Shown here: positions 1 to 15,400 of the stretch, in pieces
How the letters are laid out: the number at the start of each line of letters is the position of its first letter
Position numbering within the stretch: the stretch's first letter is position 1
Source: Echinococcus granulosus
Taxonomy: Eukaryota > Platyhelminthes > Cestoda > Cyclophyllidea > Taeniidae
NCBI RefSeq assembly: GCF_000524195.1
Contig: NW_020170382.1
Coordinates: 1,731,026 to 1,795,025, forward strand
DNA: 64,000 nucleotides
Reading direction: 5' to 3'
The notes under the pieces: generated by a model
Told to the model about the DNA's origin: nothing
Seen by the model: the letters and a program-made list of their open reading frames with translations, nothing else
Databases searched by the model: none
Translations under genes and position numbers: made by a program

Positions 1-3000
1 GTATTAGCAATTACTGACGAGCTGGTAATATCTAGCTTGTTTGACACGCCATCATCAAATGAAGGAGATATAAATACCTCTAATCACTCTATTTCACAGT
101 GTTTATATTCTTACCGTTCCAGTTTTATTGAACTCAACACCACAAAATGGAATATCCGTTAGGATCACAATTCAAGTTTTAGACACTCTTCTTCATAACA
201 CTTGCCCAGATGACCTTAACGGCTCATCAGCACATGAGTCAGTGGGATAGAGGCCAGGCGACTAGCGCTTTTTACCTTTCCACAGCAGTCGCCTGAATAA
301 AAAGTGTCATTCACCTACCTCACCCGCCAGGCAAATCACAAAGACTCTCTCCGTCGCATTGGCGGAGCTTTTATCGAAAAAGTTGCAATAGTAAGAGTAG
401 AAGAAGCAACAGAACAAATCTTTCATTTTGCATCGCCGACAGCTTTTCTTCAACCTTATTTCTTGAAATTAAGTCTTTGTTCACGCACTGCCAGTTTTTT
501 TTGCAAGCTTTGGTAATTAGAATACATGCATTAACAACATAAGGTCAGAGTAATAATTTCATACCAGTTTCAGGGCGGGATTTACCCATACAGATTTATC
601 TGTTTTAGCTAACGTGTAAATTTTTCCATTGTTTTTAAAACACAGACAAGCAGCTGCAAATGCTTAGTGTAGTTTGTGTCGGTGTTTGAAGAGGAGTCTT
701 GTATGACCAGTCTCGCCGCATTCCAATGATGCATTTTTGAGGAATTTCCGCATGACGAAACATTCACAGCACAAAGGTGGGCTCATGCAAAATAACTTGA
801 AAATTTTAGCCTGGACCTCGAGTAAAACATTGAATTTCATTCAATTTGATCAATATTATTCTTCTAAAACTATTTTCCCTCATAAAAGGTGTTACAAGTT
901 TGAGGTCACAGGATCGCGCCTAGCTGTTTTGATGAAGTATTTATCATCTTAAAAATCGGCACTCCTGTTTGACACCCTAAAGTGGGCAGTTGGATGTTTG
1001 CATTGCAAAAAGATTAAACTTTAGTGATAGATTGAAAAGCTTCCTGACTGAGAAATTCATTATTGGTCAGTAGATAAGTACTCAATGGCACGTTTACCAA
1101 CCTCAGAAATCGTAGGTTGGATTTTACCAAGCTCGGCGGATGTTCTAAAATAGCTTTAATATGCTAGAAATCCTCCATTGAATGGTTAAAAGATGCTTAA
1201 TATGTGGTATACCTTTTTGGAATCCAGAAATCATCGAAATGTAATACATTAAACGGCTGATTGAAGCACCAACTGTAGGATATCCGCAAATTAATGAAGA
1301 AAATCGGTAACCTTTACTTGTGTTGTTTGCTTTGGCGGACCTGACATGAGGTTAAATTTTAGATCTCTATTTTAAGAAAATAGGTACTCACAACTTTCGC
1401 TGGTAAGCTGAAGAGGGACCGACTGCTACTACGAGAGCGGTGTCAGCCCACTTTCATTACTTTTGCTGTGTATTTGTGTTGGTGCGTTGTGTTTATTAGC
1501 ACACATGTGGCGTGATCACCCCCAACTTTACTCACCCTCACAGCTAGGTCATAAGGGTACCCGTGTTTATGCTTGCCTGCTTGTTGCACCTAGTAGCTGC
1601 AGACCCAGCCCCTCTTTCCGTCCTCTTTGCACAAGTTCCATTCTATTTAGTTTTAATTGTTTCATATTTCTGCCATCACCTTAACAATTGTGTTTTGTTT
1701 TTAGACGTGGTGGTTGGTGTTTTCGATACTAAACGTAACTTGTATGTCGTTTTGTGTCATGTGTCAGAGGGACTGCTTAATAGGAAATACGTATTTGATT
1801 AATCTCCCAAATCTTCAGAATTAAATAATAATCTTCTTACTCCAGTTAACAAACTGCAAACAATACTTGCGTTTCGCAAAATTCGCAAAATTCTCGACAA
1901 CACTCTCTTTTAATTTAAAACCGTTAGTGAGGTAATACGTAGGATAAACCTTTCGAAGCGCCATTCTAACCCCGATCATACCTAGCTAAACGGTACGAAG
2001 ATGGTACCTGCATTACTCAGAAGGCCTCAAAAGAAAAGGCTTCAACATCGATGCGATACTACTGTTTTAAACAATGAGCAGTTAATAAACGAAATGATGG
2101 TTAAAATTATTCCATCCACAATTATACATCATTTACCTGTTGACTGCTAATAGAGTTAAAAAAATCAAACCATTTAATTCCATCGTTGAATTCGTTGGTC
2201 ACTCCTAAAACAGGAAGTAGAGAAGCGAGGCACGCCCAATCCCATGAGCTTCTTCGTATAGCCCATTTTTTCTTATTTCACTCCATTTGAATACACCTCT
2301 TTTGGGATTTGAGCAGGGTTGAGCGAAAGTTACCTGAATTTATTTACTAGTTGACAATGAGACGCATTTGGGAGCTGGCTCAGTGTCTGATTAATCATTC
2401 AATCTCATAGAGATGAGTGCTTTCAAAGTGAGCTTTTACCCCGAAATGAAAAGAAAGGGGAGGTAGGAACTTCATTAAACGATTTTGCTTTCCGCTTTGT
2501 GTCATATCAGTGTGGTTTTTGGCGTAAGCGTATTTGCCTCCGAAAATGGAAGATGCTGTTACTCACCCCTGCAATCACCGAGTAATCGGATGATTCGGGG
2601 CCTGTCACGTTTGAGGACTATTGGTTAGGCCTTATCTGGAGACCTCATGCTAATCGGGTCAGATGAACCTCCCAAATATGAAAATTTTTCCACACCATAT
2701 ACCCATATTCAAATACACACTCTCTGGAAGCTCCCTCACTCTTTCAGCGAACAATATTACAATGATTTGAAGTTTTTTGGATGGTTTGGTATTTTAATGC
2801 CATTATAGTGAATGTTAAATGCATGTAAATGACGACCCCGTACTAGTTCCCAGAAAAATTGTTGGTAACCTAAGTGGTCAAATATATTCAGCCATTTTTA
2901 ATGCTTCCAATAAAGATTTTGTTGGCCGTTTCTACTCTATCTGCGTGTAAAAACAATTAAGTCGAATAAAGCCTCATGTTTTGCCTATCTTGGATCCATG

Positions 3001-6000
3001 ACAAATATTTTGCGTTTCAATCATCAAACCGTTTTAATCCAACACTCCCCATCTTTGCTTTTTTCCTTTAGTTAACTAGATTGCAAAGAAGCCCTCCTTG
3101 TGCTCACTTCTCATTCCAATTTATAGTTTTGTTTGTGTGCACTGAAGTCCACTCATATTAACAAAGAAGTGCGTCACGATGATTGGCCTTAATGTGGCTA
3201 ATTCGGCATCTTCGAAAGCGGAAGTTAAAGTCCGCAAAAGAGCCTTCTTTATGACTAGGCTTGAGAACTTTGACCATTTATGTCACTGGAAATACTGAAT
3301 TGTGACTTTGGTGAAAAATACGGACGTCGAATTTCTTTAAATGCTGTGATAAAAGCGATAATTGGCTGGATTCATTAATCATATCCCATATGTTATAATT
3401 TAAGCATCAAGGGGTACTCATATTATCCAGCTTAAAGATGAATTTTATGGACAAGAAAATGATCCCCTCCTCTTCTTGAATGCGATTTTCATAGCATCAA
3501 ATAGAAAAATATTAAAATGGTAGGTTTTTTATCTCTGCAATAGCGAAGTAGGCGTCGGACAAGGATTTTTGAAAAAGGGACAAAAGCTTCGCCCCCTGGG
3601 AATTCGCGTGAGATGGAAGAAAATCTGAGCAGCATACCGTGCCCCCTTCATGACTTAATATCCTGTCAAACACGCTCCTTCGGGCGTATCGCTATTTTCT
3701 ATGTAGATATTTACCAGCCCCCCACCTTATGCGGTGGGCTAGGCGCCAAATTTACCTAGTGCTTTTGGCGATGCTTCCGCAATGTACGATGCGTATAATG
3801 TTAAGTCTTTGTGGACTACCATCAACCGCGTGGTGTTTTCATTTTCGGATTTTCGGGTATTATTAGGAACCTAGCCTCATTATATATGCAAAAAGGCGTA
3901 GTCGACGTAAGCATCTCTTCTTTCAGAGTTTTGGGTTTGAATTCGGATGAATTCTTAAGTGGAGGCTACTAATTTATTAGGAATAACTTGGAAAAGGAAT
4001 CGCATCCTCGGTTAAATCAAACCGACCCATCAATTCCTAAAATTCCAAAAATAAAACAAATCTTCGGATTGGTCACTGTAGTTTGGGAATACAGATAGCA
4101 AGTGGAGTAGAGGTGACTGGTCCGCTAATTTAGCTTCACTGTTACCTTTAAAATATGCCTCAGCAAGGTAGTCTTTTTATTGCATGTGTGTGTGTGTGCG
4201 CGCTAATTTAAAAACCGCAATAACCCGATTTTGCACAAACGTGTGTGTTTTATTGCAAAAACGCTGCCACAAAGTTTCGGGGATAAAATCATATCGCGTG
4301 TAATTACGCGTAATCACATGCACTTTGGGAGCCAAACTGACTACTTTCAAATTCTCATTTTTATTGTTCATCCCTGACCCTTCTTTTCACACTCCTCCCC
4401 AAAAAAGTTGGCAACCGCGTTTATGAATTCTTTTCAGGGGATCAATCTTCCGATCTGTTTGACAGTAAACCACTTTACTGCCCTACTTCCTGTTGAGTTA
4501 AAGTAATTTGTTTTTTGTGATGGTACGTTTTGGCCAATTTTAAGAGGTCGAAACCACTAAAATTAGGTCACTGAATGCGCATGTAAGAATCGGGCAATTT
4601 TACCTCATACAAGAATCTGTGGAATATTCGTCCAGTTTGACACCTAATTGTAATTTATTGTAGTGAGCAACATCGAAAAAGTCTAGCGAAGGAATGGGAG
4701 AAATGATATTACAAAAGTGAGTAGATGAGTTTCCAAGTTCGGTCTGGCCTAGCACTTTTTAACCCTAAATCCATTCACTGATCTCAGCTAATACTTATTT
4801 GCTAATTCTCTTATTGTTTCATCAACCTGGCTGCTTTAACGCATTTATCAGATCCCACGAGTCTATGGATGATGCTAGCTGAAAGCAAGATCGATTAACA
4901 AAGACCTTTAGTGTCTTTACTCAAAAATTCAGCGCCAGGTTTCGTTTCAAATCTTCGTCCCTCCTATCCGGCCATTCTGTTTAACTCGTATCAATAGTGC
5001 ATTTATTCATCCACGCATTTGCCAACTACTTCGTCCGTTTTAGTTTTGAACACAATTGCCTTTGTTTCAATGCTTTGGGGAAATTGAATGAAAAATAAGA
5101 AAGTATGTGTTTTAGGTGGTAGCGCTACACTATCACTGTAGATGTGTCAGCAATGTCCAAAAATCTCATTTTGAGCAACCCAAACCAGAAGGAGTCATTT
5201 CAGTCGTCTTTCCATGTCATCAAGGTGAAAAGAAAAGTTTTCACTTAAGTGAGAGGAGGTTGTGAACTTCATAGAAGGTGTGAAGGCTGGGGCGAGATTT
5301 CACGTGAATAAGTCATGGCGACACCACCAGAGTTCATAACGTAAACCAACTGCGCAACTGGCAGCCTATCAAAGAGCGTGGGTGTGTTCGTGTCATATGA
5401 TTTTGCACGTTTCACTTCCAGTGAATTCGTGTGAAACTGGAGTCAGGACACAACAGATTAAAACCTTCTTCTAAAAAGGTGTACCATTTCAGAACGTTGC
5501 AAAACATACCAGCCTGGAAGTAGGTTTATGCGTAACGTAATAATGGGTCAGGAGGTTAGCAACGTAGGCGATGCGAACCTAGCTCTAGGCCATCAGCCAA
5601 ACAACCGAATAGCAAGAAATGGAGGAACCTGTGCCGTTAAACACGTAGCAGAAACTAACATTCTTTTACAGAAGATTGGAATTTTCCTTAGATTATAAGA
5701 AAAGTTATGAAACTATGTAACGGTTTCCTCTACTTCTATTATAAGATTGTATTGCTGTTGGAAACCCGTTCATTTTGTGATTTTAGGATGGGACGAAAAC
5801 AATTCCCACCATCGATTCATTTTATACTAGAAGTAGACGATGGTACTCTTCCATTGATATCTATAGTTGTCTGCATAACGCATCAACTGTAACCTTAAAA
5901 CATTCATTCATTGCATTTGTTTTAGGTTTTTATGAATGGAGTGAAAATGCGGCTGATTTCCTCTGATTAAATATATCCATCTATTATTTTCGCATACTTT

Positions 6001-9000
6001 TGCTTGAAAAGCACTATTGCTACTCAGGCATCGTACCTAACCTCATTAGTGTTTCTCCATTTGATGCGAATTTTCGCGTGACATGACTTTTCCTCCGCTT
6101 TCCATCATTCGTTATGCTAACGTTTGCCCAAAACCTAGTCTATAGGCAGAACTGTTCCTGCGTTAAAGACTTAGCGCAGGCAGGAATGGATTCAACGCAT
6201 AAGATGTGAGAATTAGGAAAATAAAGCCGATGGTATTAAAGGCACCCATGCATGGCCGGTGCGAAGACAGTGGAGTGAAGTGAATGGCTGCAAAATAGTA
6301 CAATGTGCGATCAAAACCAACACAGTTGAGATACGCAAACAATCAACCTTTAGAAATGTTCTGAGTTTGGAAATGTTACCTCGAATTTGTCTTCTACTTC
6401 TGACTTCATAGGGCAATTAACTTTGGTGTAAATTTCTGCTGCTTTCAAGTAGTCTTTGTGCACTTGCAAAAAATAACTACCTTTGAACAAGGCTAAACGC
6501 TACACGCCAGTTATTTCTTCAAAGCAGCTGAATTTGTAAAAATTTTAAGCAAAAGTATTTTTAAATGCTATTTTGTTGCTGCCATAAATGAGTGGGGCCA
6601 CTTTTAAAGATGATATTTTTAAGTGTTTTGACGAGATCTTGTGGTCGTACGCGTGCTAGCTTCCGATTGCGTTGGATACTTGTTGACGTGTTTTGGCGAA
6701 ACCTCAGTGCATCCCTATACTCTGTCATGGGGCATAAACGAGGGAGGCAGTATCAGGGCTTGCCTTCAGGGCATGAGCGACGGTGGGGGGAGGGAGCGAA
6801 GGAAAACGGTTAACGTACCATATGTACCCACTCCATTCGTCACTTGACCTCTTTATGGGACGTCCAGGTGAGGGTTCGTTTGTGTGGGTGCGTGTATGTA
6901 GGTGCAGTGATTGTGCTTTCACTGCATCAGTCCCACGAAGTTTCATCACTCCGCCCTCCCACCCACTCTCCCTCCAACATCATTACCGTGGTGATTGGTG
7001 CAGTGGCAGCGATCAATACCACCTTGGCTGCCTCCAAAATTTCAATTTGCCTCCGCCTGATAAACGCAAATTCCACAAATGTCCTACCGCTGCACCTACG
7101 TCGACAGCGCTGTTAGTAAGGCCACTGGGTGTCTCCTCAGCAGTGCGGACAAATATGGCGACATTTCACTCGGTTAACTTCCGGTTTCATTTGGATTTTA
7201 GGGCTTTGCAGAACTGTATTGAACTTTCTTGAGGAAGGAAATGCTAGCTAGGCCTAGTAAGTGGTTGTGCGGGGTCTTCTTTTGCACAGATAGACAATTG
7301 AAGACACTTTGGGTTTACAAAAGATAAATGTTTTGGAAAAAAGACAAGAACCATCATGGCGCGTGGTATGTGGCCTCGATTTAAAACACAACAATGGGCA
7401 ATCTGTATTTTAAATCATTTTAGATAAAAAATTCCACCCCTTTCTTTTCCGTTGTTCAGCATTCTCATTTCCCGTTCTCCAATCATGGATAACTGAAGAA
7501 GTAAACATTAACAGCACTTCATAACGAATTCATACTATCTCCTGTAAAGGAATTAAGTGCATCTCTAAACAAATTCATGAATTTCACAATAAACCGTTAA
7601 AGTTTTTGAATTCCACATATTCCGTCTTGTCAATCACCGACTTGAAGGATAGTCGAAAGCACTGAGATTGTTGTGAAATAATTTAACGATAATTCCGATA
7701 ATTTGGTTAGTTGACGACTGTGCTTCATTTTTGATTTAAATTTTTATTTTTCCACACTTTGGACGATATTTTAGTGATTTTCAAACACCCTCATTCTGTG
7801 CCGTGGGGTTATTTTGAGGTCGGGGCAAAAGTGCGCTCCCACTTGCGAATCGCTGCTGGCAGTAGCGGTCATAAACAGCAAGACTAGCATCAGCCAGTGT
7901 TGGCACAGTCGAAGACAATTGGGCATCTTTATTTATGGTTAGCTTACAACGCCTCCACATTTACCTGTGTAATCTGTGCAGATGCAGATGGCTTCCGCTT
8001 CTTGTAATACTTAAGGTCGGGCATCCTGCATCATTGGTGGTGGTAATCTTTGGGTCAGGCCCAAGCACTGTTTCTTCCCAATCCATCAAGTTGACGCTTG
8101 TAAGAAAGCGATCGAGAACCCAGAATTGGCGATAGGTCCAATTACAAGTTTGAAAACTTCTCTAGATTGGCTAAATTGCTTCGCATTCATTACACTTGAA
8201 CGTGATGTATACTGGGCTAAAGGAAGAAAGTGTGTTTGAGGAGATGACTTTTTCACTTTACTGCCAAAATATTCTCGGCAAATTTGGCCATAAAAGACGC
8301 ATATCCTCCAAAGCCTACCTGATTCTTTAAAGTGTTAGCGCGTTAACTCCAATTTCGTCAGACTAAATATGCCCGTCTGAGTCCTTCAGCAGGTGAAGAG
8401 GAATCAAGATCGACGTTGAGTAAATTTGTGCAACTTTTAAATAAAATAACCTCATTTTAGACTCTAGAAGTCTAATTCTTTGCTTCTAGCTCTTCCAGTG
8501 TTTTAAGTGATTTACAAAAAAAACCATAAGATTGGTTTTCCGTCACTGTGATAACTCAAATTCAGCTGCGTCTGCCGTGAGCGCACGGTAATCGGTTTAA
8601 CTTTTTGCTTCATTCGGATTGACTTTTTATCGGAACCTATTCATATTGCACTTTTGTTATTTATAATGTTTTGTACTGAACAAATGCCTCCTAAATGAGG
8701 GCTTGATTCGTAACATTGACAAAAATTCTTGTTTGCTTTGATTCGGCTGGTATCAAGGAGATGCGTAAGGAACAGGATTATGAACATGAGGCCAAAAATG
8801 CACTAACAGGTCAGCTATATGAGCGGTGAATTTAGAATCGCTAAAGATTCATTTATTGGACTACTAACCACAGGTCTACCGTGCACTACTCTCCCAGTGG
8901 TGCTTACGAAAATGCGATGTTTTTCACATGATTTCCAACTCATTGCTTCAACTTGTCTTTTATCGATACATTGTTCCGCATTTTACCTCTTGTATTGAAG

Positions 9001-9461
9001 ATTACGGAATAGTGGTTTTTAGAACTAGTATGCGCTGGTATTAGAGCATCCATAAATAGAAATGGCTAGTAAATCTATCATCCTGTCCCTTTTTCCCCTT
9101 AATTCTACTTGTGCTGAACGATATGACACAGCTAATTCCAAATTTGGGGGAAAATGAGAGGTGTGCGAAAGATGTCACTACTACTGCGACTCTAGGCCTT
9201 TTCTCCAAATTTACTTATGAACACTTGTATTTGAGTAAGACGAAGTATTTATTGCAAAATTTTGCACATGTAGTTTGATAAGTTGATTTTTTACTTCTCG
9301 TTGAATCCGCTTGCATTTCTTCCTGTTCCTTTTAACCTTGAAACTCATGGAGCAGCATTCTTTTGATAGCAAAACGCAATCGTATTAAATTACAGGCTAG
9401 AAAGCAATCTCATCTCAAAATTTTGGGCTGGGTAAATCAACCCTTTCCTCTATTCATTCAG
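1..9461. other. Left flank, no confident gene
   Basis: No frame in this stretch shows a domain or conserved motif I recognise, and the longest open frames (for example 6783-7232) look like chance reading frames in low-complexity sequence. It may be 5' intron of the coiled-coil gene that follows. The best candidate exon is 8758-8809 on the + strand: an AG acceptor, a highly charged 17-codon reading (starting EMRKEQDYEHEAKNALT) and a GTCAGC donor. Its exit phase (1) does not match the phase-0 entry at 9462, so a further exon or another donor would be needed. Confidence 0.5.
4185..4198. repeat. (TG)n microsatellite
   Basis: Short alternating TG run that passes into GCGCGC, seen directly in the sequence. 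No gene is associated with it. Confidence 0.8.
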
Positions 9462-12400
9462 GTAGCTGTAACGCATCGGATCACAGATCTCCAGGAACAG
9501 TTGAGGAGCGCCTCATCAAGGGAAGAGGAACAACGAAGCCAACTGGAGTGCGCCCTCGAAACGAATAAAGAGACCCTAGAACAGCTCACTCAGGCCACCA
9601 CGAGGATCGACGGCCTGCAATGGGAGGTCGACCATCTCACCAACGAGGTAATGCTTTAATTATTGTGATGGCGAAGGTGCGGGACTCGTTTAAACTACTC
9701 GGGGGCTGGACTGGTGTTACTGAAGTACCGAAAACGTTCGTTTACACACTGCGTGTGTGTTGGCAGCGCTGTAGAGCATCATCACCGATTGTGCCTAAAA
9801 TTGGTACACACATCCCAGGTACACCGTTTTCCGGGATAAACGCGATTCACAAAAAGATTGCACGTGGCAATATCTGGGGTCTTTTGTAGTGGGAATTTGA
9901 AGCTCAATGGTTAGCAAAAGAACGAAAATTGCCATTCATGTTACCTGTTCGTGTTTTAAGCTATGTTAGAATAATTCATTTCCTTTTGTCTCTAAAAATG
10001 TAGGTCTAGGCACCATATATACTCGTTTGGGGGATGTCGTGAGTGCTTTTCTAGAACTATAAACATTATTTTATTCGGCATAATTAAAGCCCACCTTGTT
10101 AATGAGGCTTTTTATGTTGAACATAAGAGTTCACTTGTTTCAAATCCACATTTTGCCTAATAAAGTGTTTGTAACTACATAAATTCCAAACTAGACGAAG
10201 TGGGTCATGCTACTGCTAAAGTACCTGATTCTCGATCGCCGTAGCCTGAGGCCATGGCAAAATTTCTTGCTACTTCTTTCACAATCATCGCAAATTTTAG
10301 TACAAGTTAAATCGGGGTGGGCGTTGACAAGTAAACAATCATTGAGTAGTACACTAAGTCCATCTCTAAATGCGAACTGTGAATTTCACTTTTCATCACT
10401 TCCAACAATACAAGCATACATCCAAATAACCACCCACCCAGCTATACCTCCTCATCTCTCCCTCTCATAATGCTTTGTTATGCAAGACATGATCTCATTC
10501 CCGCATAGGCCCACTCTGAGGCCTATAATTCACCAATCAGGTGCATGAAATGATCTCCGAGATTGCAAGCCCTCCGTACGGTACCCTACTCCTACACCAT
10601 AAAGCATTGCACTGTTTTGAGATTCTTTTAAAGACTGTACAACTTTACTGAACACTGTGTGAGCAGCAATTATAGGTCGGCAGTTGCCAGGTTATTGACA
10701 TGCAAAGATCTCGACCTTCCTCGGTGGTTCGGTCAGGGCCGAGATGGTCGTAAAACCGCATCACCCGTTACCATTTTCAAGTTTTTTTGCAGCATTTTTG
10801 GAGTCGGAAATGTCTCGTTGCATGACCTTGGGTGGTTTAACGGGAGGTTAGTAGGTCCAAAAAAATGCTCTATATCTTGTCGCAGCCTTTTGATCTACCA
10901 TGGTGCCAAAGTCCTCAGGTTGAACAAAATCTTGTTTCTGTCTTCGTTTTTGATATGAAGGGCGCGATTCGACAGGTGACGATTTGATCTTGTATGCGTA
11001 ACTTCGACAGCTAATTAAAGTGGCAAGGAATGAGCTTGATTGGTTTCAACCGGATATAATCTTTTATCAAGTTAAAGCAAGTTCATAATATACGGATAGC
11101 ACCACCTATTTAGGTACGGATTTGTCATAAATGTATATTTGGTACAATCAAGACATCTGCTGATCCAGAGAGCTCTTGGAACCAACATGGCAAGTGACAC
11201 ATTTGACTTAAGTTCGGTAATTTCTCACAGGATTCTGTTAAAATTCCAGTTTTTTCAAGGAATCAACAACGAGATTTCCAGTTGGAGACTTATAGATTTC
11301 TGAAAACTATAAAAACAAAACCAAGAAATTGTAAAGAAGTGGAGACTGGGGATAGCTGAAAACACTTGGAGAAACTAAGTAGAATTCAAAAGCACCCAAA
11401 AGGCCTCATTTCTCTATAATAGGTGGTTTTGAAAAGGATTTATGCAAAAATAAATACTTTCGGTTGAAGATTGTCTGTGTATTTAATGCAATTCGTAAGC
11501 TTAATTTCGATTTCCGTAAGTCTTTAACCTCAGATGCCTAATGCTTTCAGCAATCAAAGTGTACAGTTAAAAGACCAAATCAAATAAACTGATAGCTTTT
11601 CTCTCTCCCTCACATTGCAGAAACGTGGTTTGCTGTAGATCCTTGATCTTCCTTTTTACCCACAAAGGCAAAAGGAGTCATTGTTAAAGAGGCACGATTC
11701 TAGCAAGGAGGTGCTAACAATAGGCTTTTAAAGGCCACATCACATCTCAATTGGAAAAGGACGATAAAAAATAGAAGTAGTAGTGAGCAAATAGGACTTT
11801 AAACAGTCATTGTTCTCGTGTTTAAATGATAAGATTGAGAAGCAGATTGGAAAAGTGAAATGTCAACCACTGGAGCACATGATGCCTCCCACCGCGTTGT
11901 TCTTCTTTTCATTCTTGCAATCCCAGCTTGACTCAAATTGGCCTCTTCTCAATCGCGTTTTTTGTTAGTCCTCTTCACTGTGTCATGATCCAACTCGGAT
12001 TCTTGGCACGTTCTATTATATTTTCAAATCAAAAAGTGAAAGGTAGACAGTATTCTTTAGTTCACTTCTTTCAAAAAAGATACGAGTTCCTTGTCTGTCT
12101 TTTAAGAGAGATTTAAAGGCAGTTAGTAGATTTGACATTTCAACTTAGATCTCATTGAATGACCCAAAACTTTTTCCGTTTTTTTCCTCTCAGACCTTAT
12201 GTCTTCTTAGTTCAGGTACGTCTATCAGACGATCAGCTCCTTATTCAATTACTGATACTACTTCTGCAACCGATCCCATGACTGCTTTTAGCCACAAAAT
12301 AATCCCGTATCATGAAATTGGAGGTCAAGTATTGAAAGGTAATTTTACCTTTTCAATGTGAAACGGGATTGGGTAAGGCAGTCGTGTGCTTATGCTTACT

Positions 12401-15400
12401 CGCTAGGACAAGAGCAATTTGACAGGACACAACTGTAATCCGTACACTTTTTCTTCACATACTTGCAGTCTGTACTACTTCAGTGACTCACTCTAATTAA
12501 TCCTTTTCTTTTCCTTCACAAAATCCCAACTTGTAGTCAGCCTTCTAGTGCTGTTTGTTACAAATGAAGGGTGCTAAAAACTCACTCAGTTTTCAAATAC
12601 CGCACCTTCATTCACTTCCCTCAAGGCGTGAAGTATGAATTTTGCCAGCATACAAGGATTAAGCTTTGATAAGATGGTAAACAAATTCACTTGTGAATAA
12701 ACGTTTTCGGTGATTAGATGAAAATTAGTAAATTAAGGCACCACGCTTTTGCCCTTCTTCGTCGAACCAAATTCTCCACTGATTTCCGATCCGTCGCCAA
12801 ATTCATGGCAAGTATTTTTTGATTCCGGAAGATTGCAAAACTCCTTATTTCGAATTCTTGGTAGAAATTGTGCCTTTACGCAACAAGTACTCACAAGCAA
12901 TATCATTCAACCGTTCATTAGAGAACTTACACACACACCTGATGGAGCGTTACGTTACCCTTCTCTTCCTCCTTGTCCCCTGGCTATTCTGCACAGAACA
13001 GCGCTGTGTAGAAGCAATTGATTTGAGGGGATTGACTCGTTGTCCAAGTTCCTTTCATTCGCTTTCCTTCTTTTTTAACGGGCAAATCACTGGGGTCAAA
13101 AAAGCAAATCGACCTCCTAGATCAAAAAATAATTTGAGGAATTAAAAGTTATGCCGCCTAAAAACTAGCAGGCTGGGGTAATATAACGTCAGAAGCAACC
13201 CGATTCTATATTGCCATTTAAAACTGAATAATTTTATTTCTTGTCACTAATTTTTCCGCATTGATAATGAATGCACGTAGCATAATTGCGACACCAGGTT
13301 CAGATAGAAAAATTGTGACGTGGCATATGCGTGACCTCGGTAGATGATGCTACATAATTAGTCCTTTTAGTTGAAGATAAAAAGAATCAGTTGGAGTCCA
13401 ATTTATTTTCACATAAATGCCTATGCGAAAACTTCCTTCAATCTTTCATGAAGTGCTCCCCTGGGTTAAGCGCTCGGCTTGAGAATCCATTCAGCCACTT
13501 AATAGGCAATGCTTTCAACTGCCACGGCTACCTTCTTCTTCTTTTTCTTTTCTGTGCAGAATCGTAGTTTGCAGGAGCAGTTATTGGCAAATGGAATCTC
13601 AAATGGCATTTTAACAAAAGCCCTACAACGTGAAATCCCAAAATTAATGTGGCAAAAACAATTATAGAGTTTCAAACTACATACCGCTAAATTTCAAGGC
13701 TAAGGACCCAATTTTGCATTTGCTCAACAAGTAAAAAGACAGGCGATTAATCCCTACCAAAAAACGTTCTCCTTTACACTGAAAAGTCTTCTGATATACC
13801 AGGCAAGCTCACTCATTTCCACTTCCCTTCACGTTGCCATATCATTTGGGTGCGATTATGGAATAATTTTTTAATTAAAGAGCTCAAAAGAAGCACGTAC
13901 CTTTCAGCTTTTGCAAAGAAACATGGGTTGGAAACTTTTTCTTTTTCAAGAACAAATTCGCCACCAGTGGATCTCAGAGAGAGTGACCACCAAGGCCTGA
14001 ATGTTTTAGTTTTCTTGTGAAACACTAAAATATGTGCTACCAAACTAACCAAATGGCTTGTAAAAGAACTTTCCAAACTCATTTTTTCTCAAGTTTAACT
14101 ACCCCTACACAATGTGACATCACCATTTGCCATAATCTGATAAATGTAATAAGGAAATTTGTGCGTCACACATATGTGACACTGGCACCAGTTGAGTATG
14201 GCGTTTACTTCTTCTCCTCCCCGTTTGCCTTTTGTACACAGAACCATAGACTTCATGAACAGTTGGCCGCAAGCGAGGCACACTTCGAGAAGTCGATGAT
14301 AGCGCATCAGGCAACCGGGTTGGTGGAACGCAGTCGTGAGAGAGAAGCGGTAAGGGAGGAATACGAACACGTCCTGTTGTGCTACAAAAACTCTCTCGCG
14401 GAAATGGAGGCTAAGATGATGAAGAAGGATAGGGTATGTTTCTCGCTCTACCTTTATTCACTTCCAACAAACTGTTCGTTGAGGGTAGAACTAGAAGCTT
14501 GATTCAGTCCTCGGTACTCAAGGCCTTCGTAGGTAGTTGTTGACCATAAGCTTAGTTCAAAACTTTTCTACTGGCTTCAAATTTAAGATAAGCATGCCAG
14601 TTTGGGACACATTCTGAATTTGAAACTTCATCTATAAAGCTTACACATCAAATGAAGTACATAATTGATTTTATTAATACAAAATTCCTTAATAGGTAAT
14701 CGCTCTAGAATGTACAAAATTCTCTCATTAAATCGAGTTTTTAGTGTAGGGATTTACTCTTATCTTTTGTGTTTGGTGGAACAAATTTTCAACATTTTCT
14801 GAAACTGTGATATGAAGTCAACAGTTGATACCTATGTATGGTGGTTTTAACGAAGAAATCAGTCATGATTAGCTGTTGCCGGTTCCATGTACGAGATGTA
14901 ATTGTGAGTTAGGCATTTAGCCTTAGCACTGGCAATAATTCTTTAGTTTTCCACTAGGATGTACACTTTATTTCCATATAGCAGAAAATCATTCAAATGA
15001 ATGTAGGAATAACCACTGACTAGAACCTTCTCGATTCATCGATATTTTTAGGAATAAGTCAAGATCCTGCGTAGGGATCTCATTTTTAAGTCGAAAGTAC
15101 AGCTGCGAAACGTTTAGAGTAACTCTATTCTGTTGCATTATTTTTCATTCCATCGTTGAGGCTTGACAAAAGTTAAAGCAAACGTTTTACTTGGCTACAC
15201 AGACAAAACATCTCTGCTCACTGAGCCCACCTTCTTCTTGATTCTCCTCCGACCACCAAAATTGTCAAGTATTACAGTAGAAGAGGTAGAGACAAAGAAT
15301 TCGGACCAAATTCATGCTATTTTGTGTACGCACCCATAGCTGGAATCGGAAGTAAAGAAAAGCTTTGAAGTTCCTGTGTTGCAAACTTGGGTGCGTTTAC

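Noticed and set aside
6783..7232. 149-codon + strand ORF.
   Set aside because: Non-ATG-supported, overlapping frames are equally open, and the translation is low in structure with no motif or splice support.
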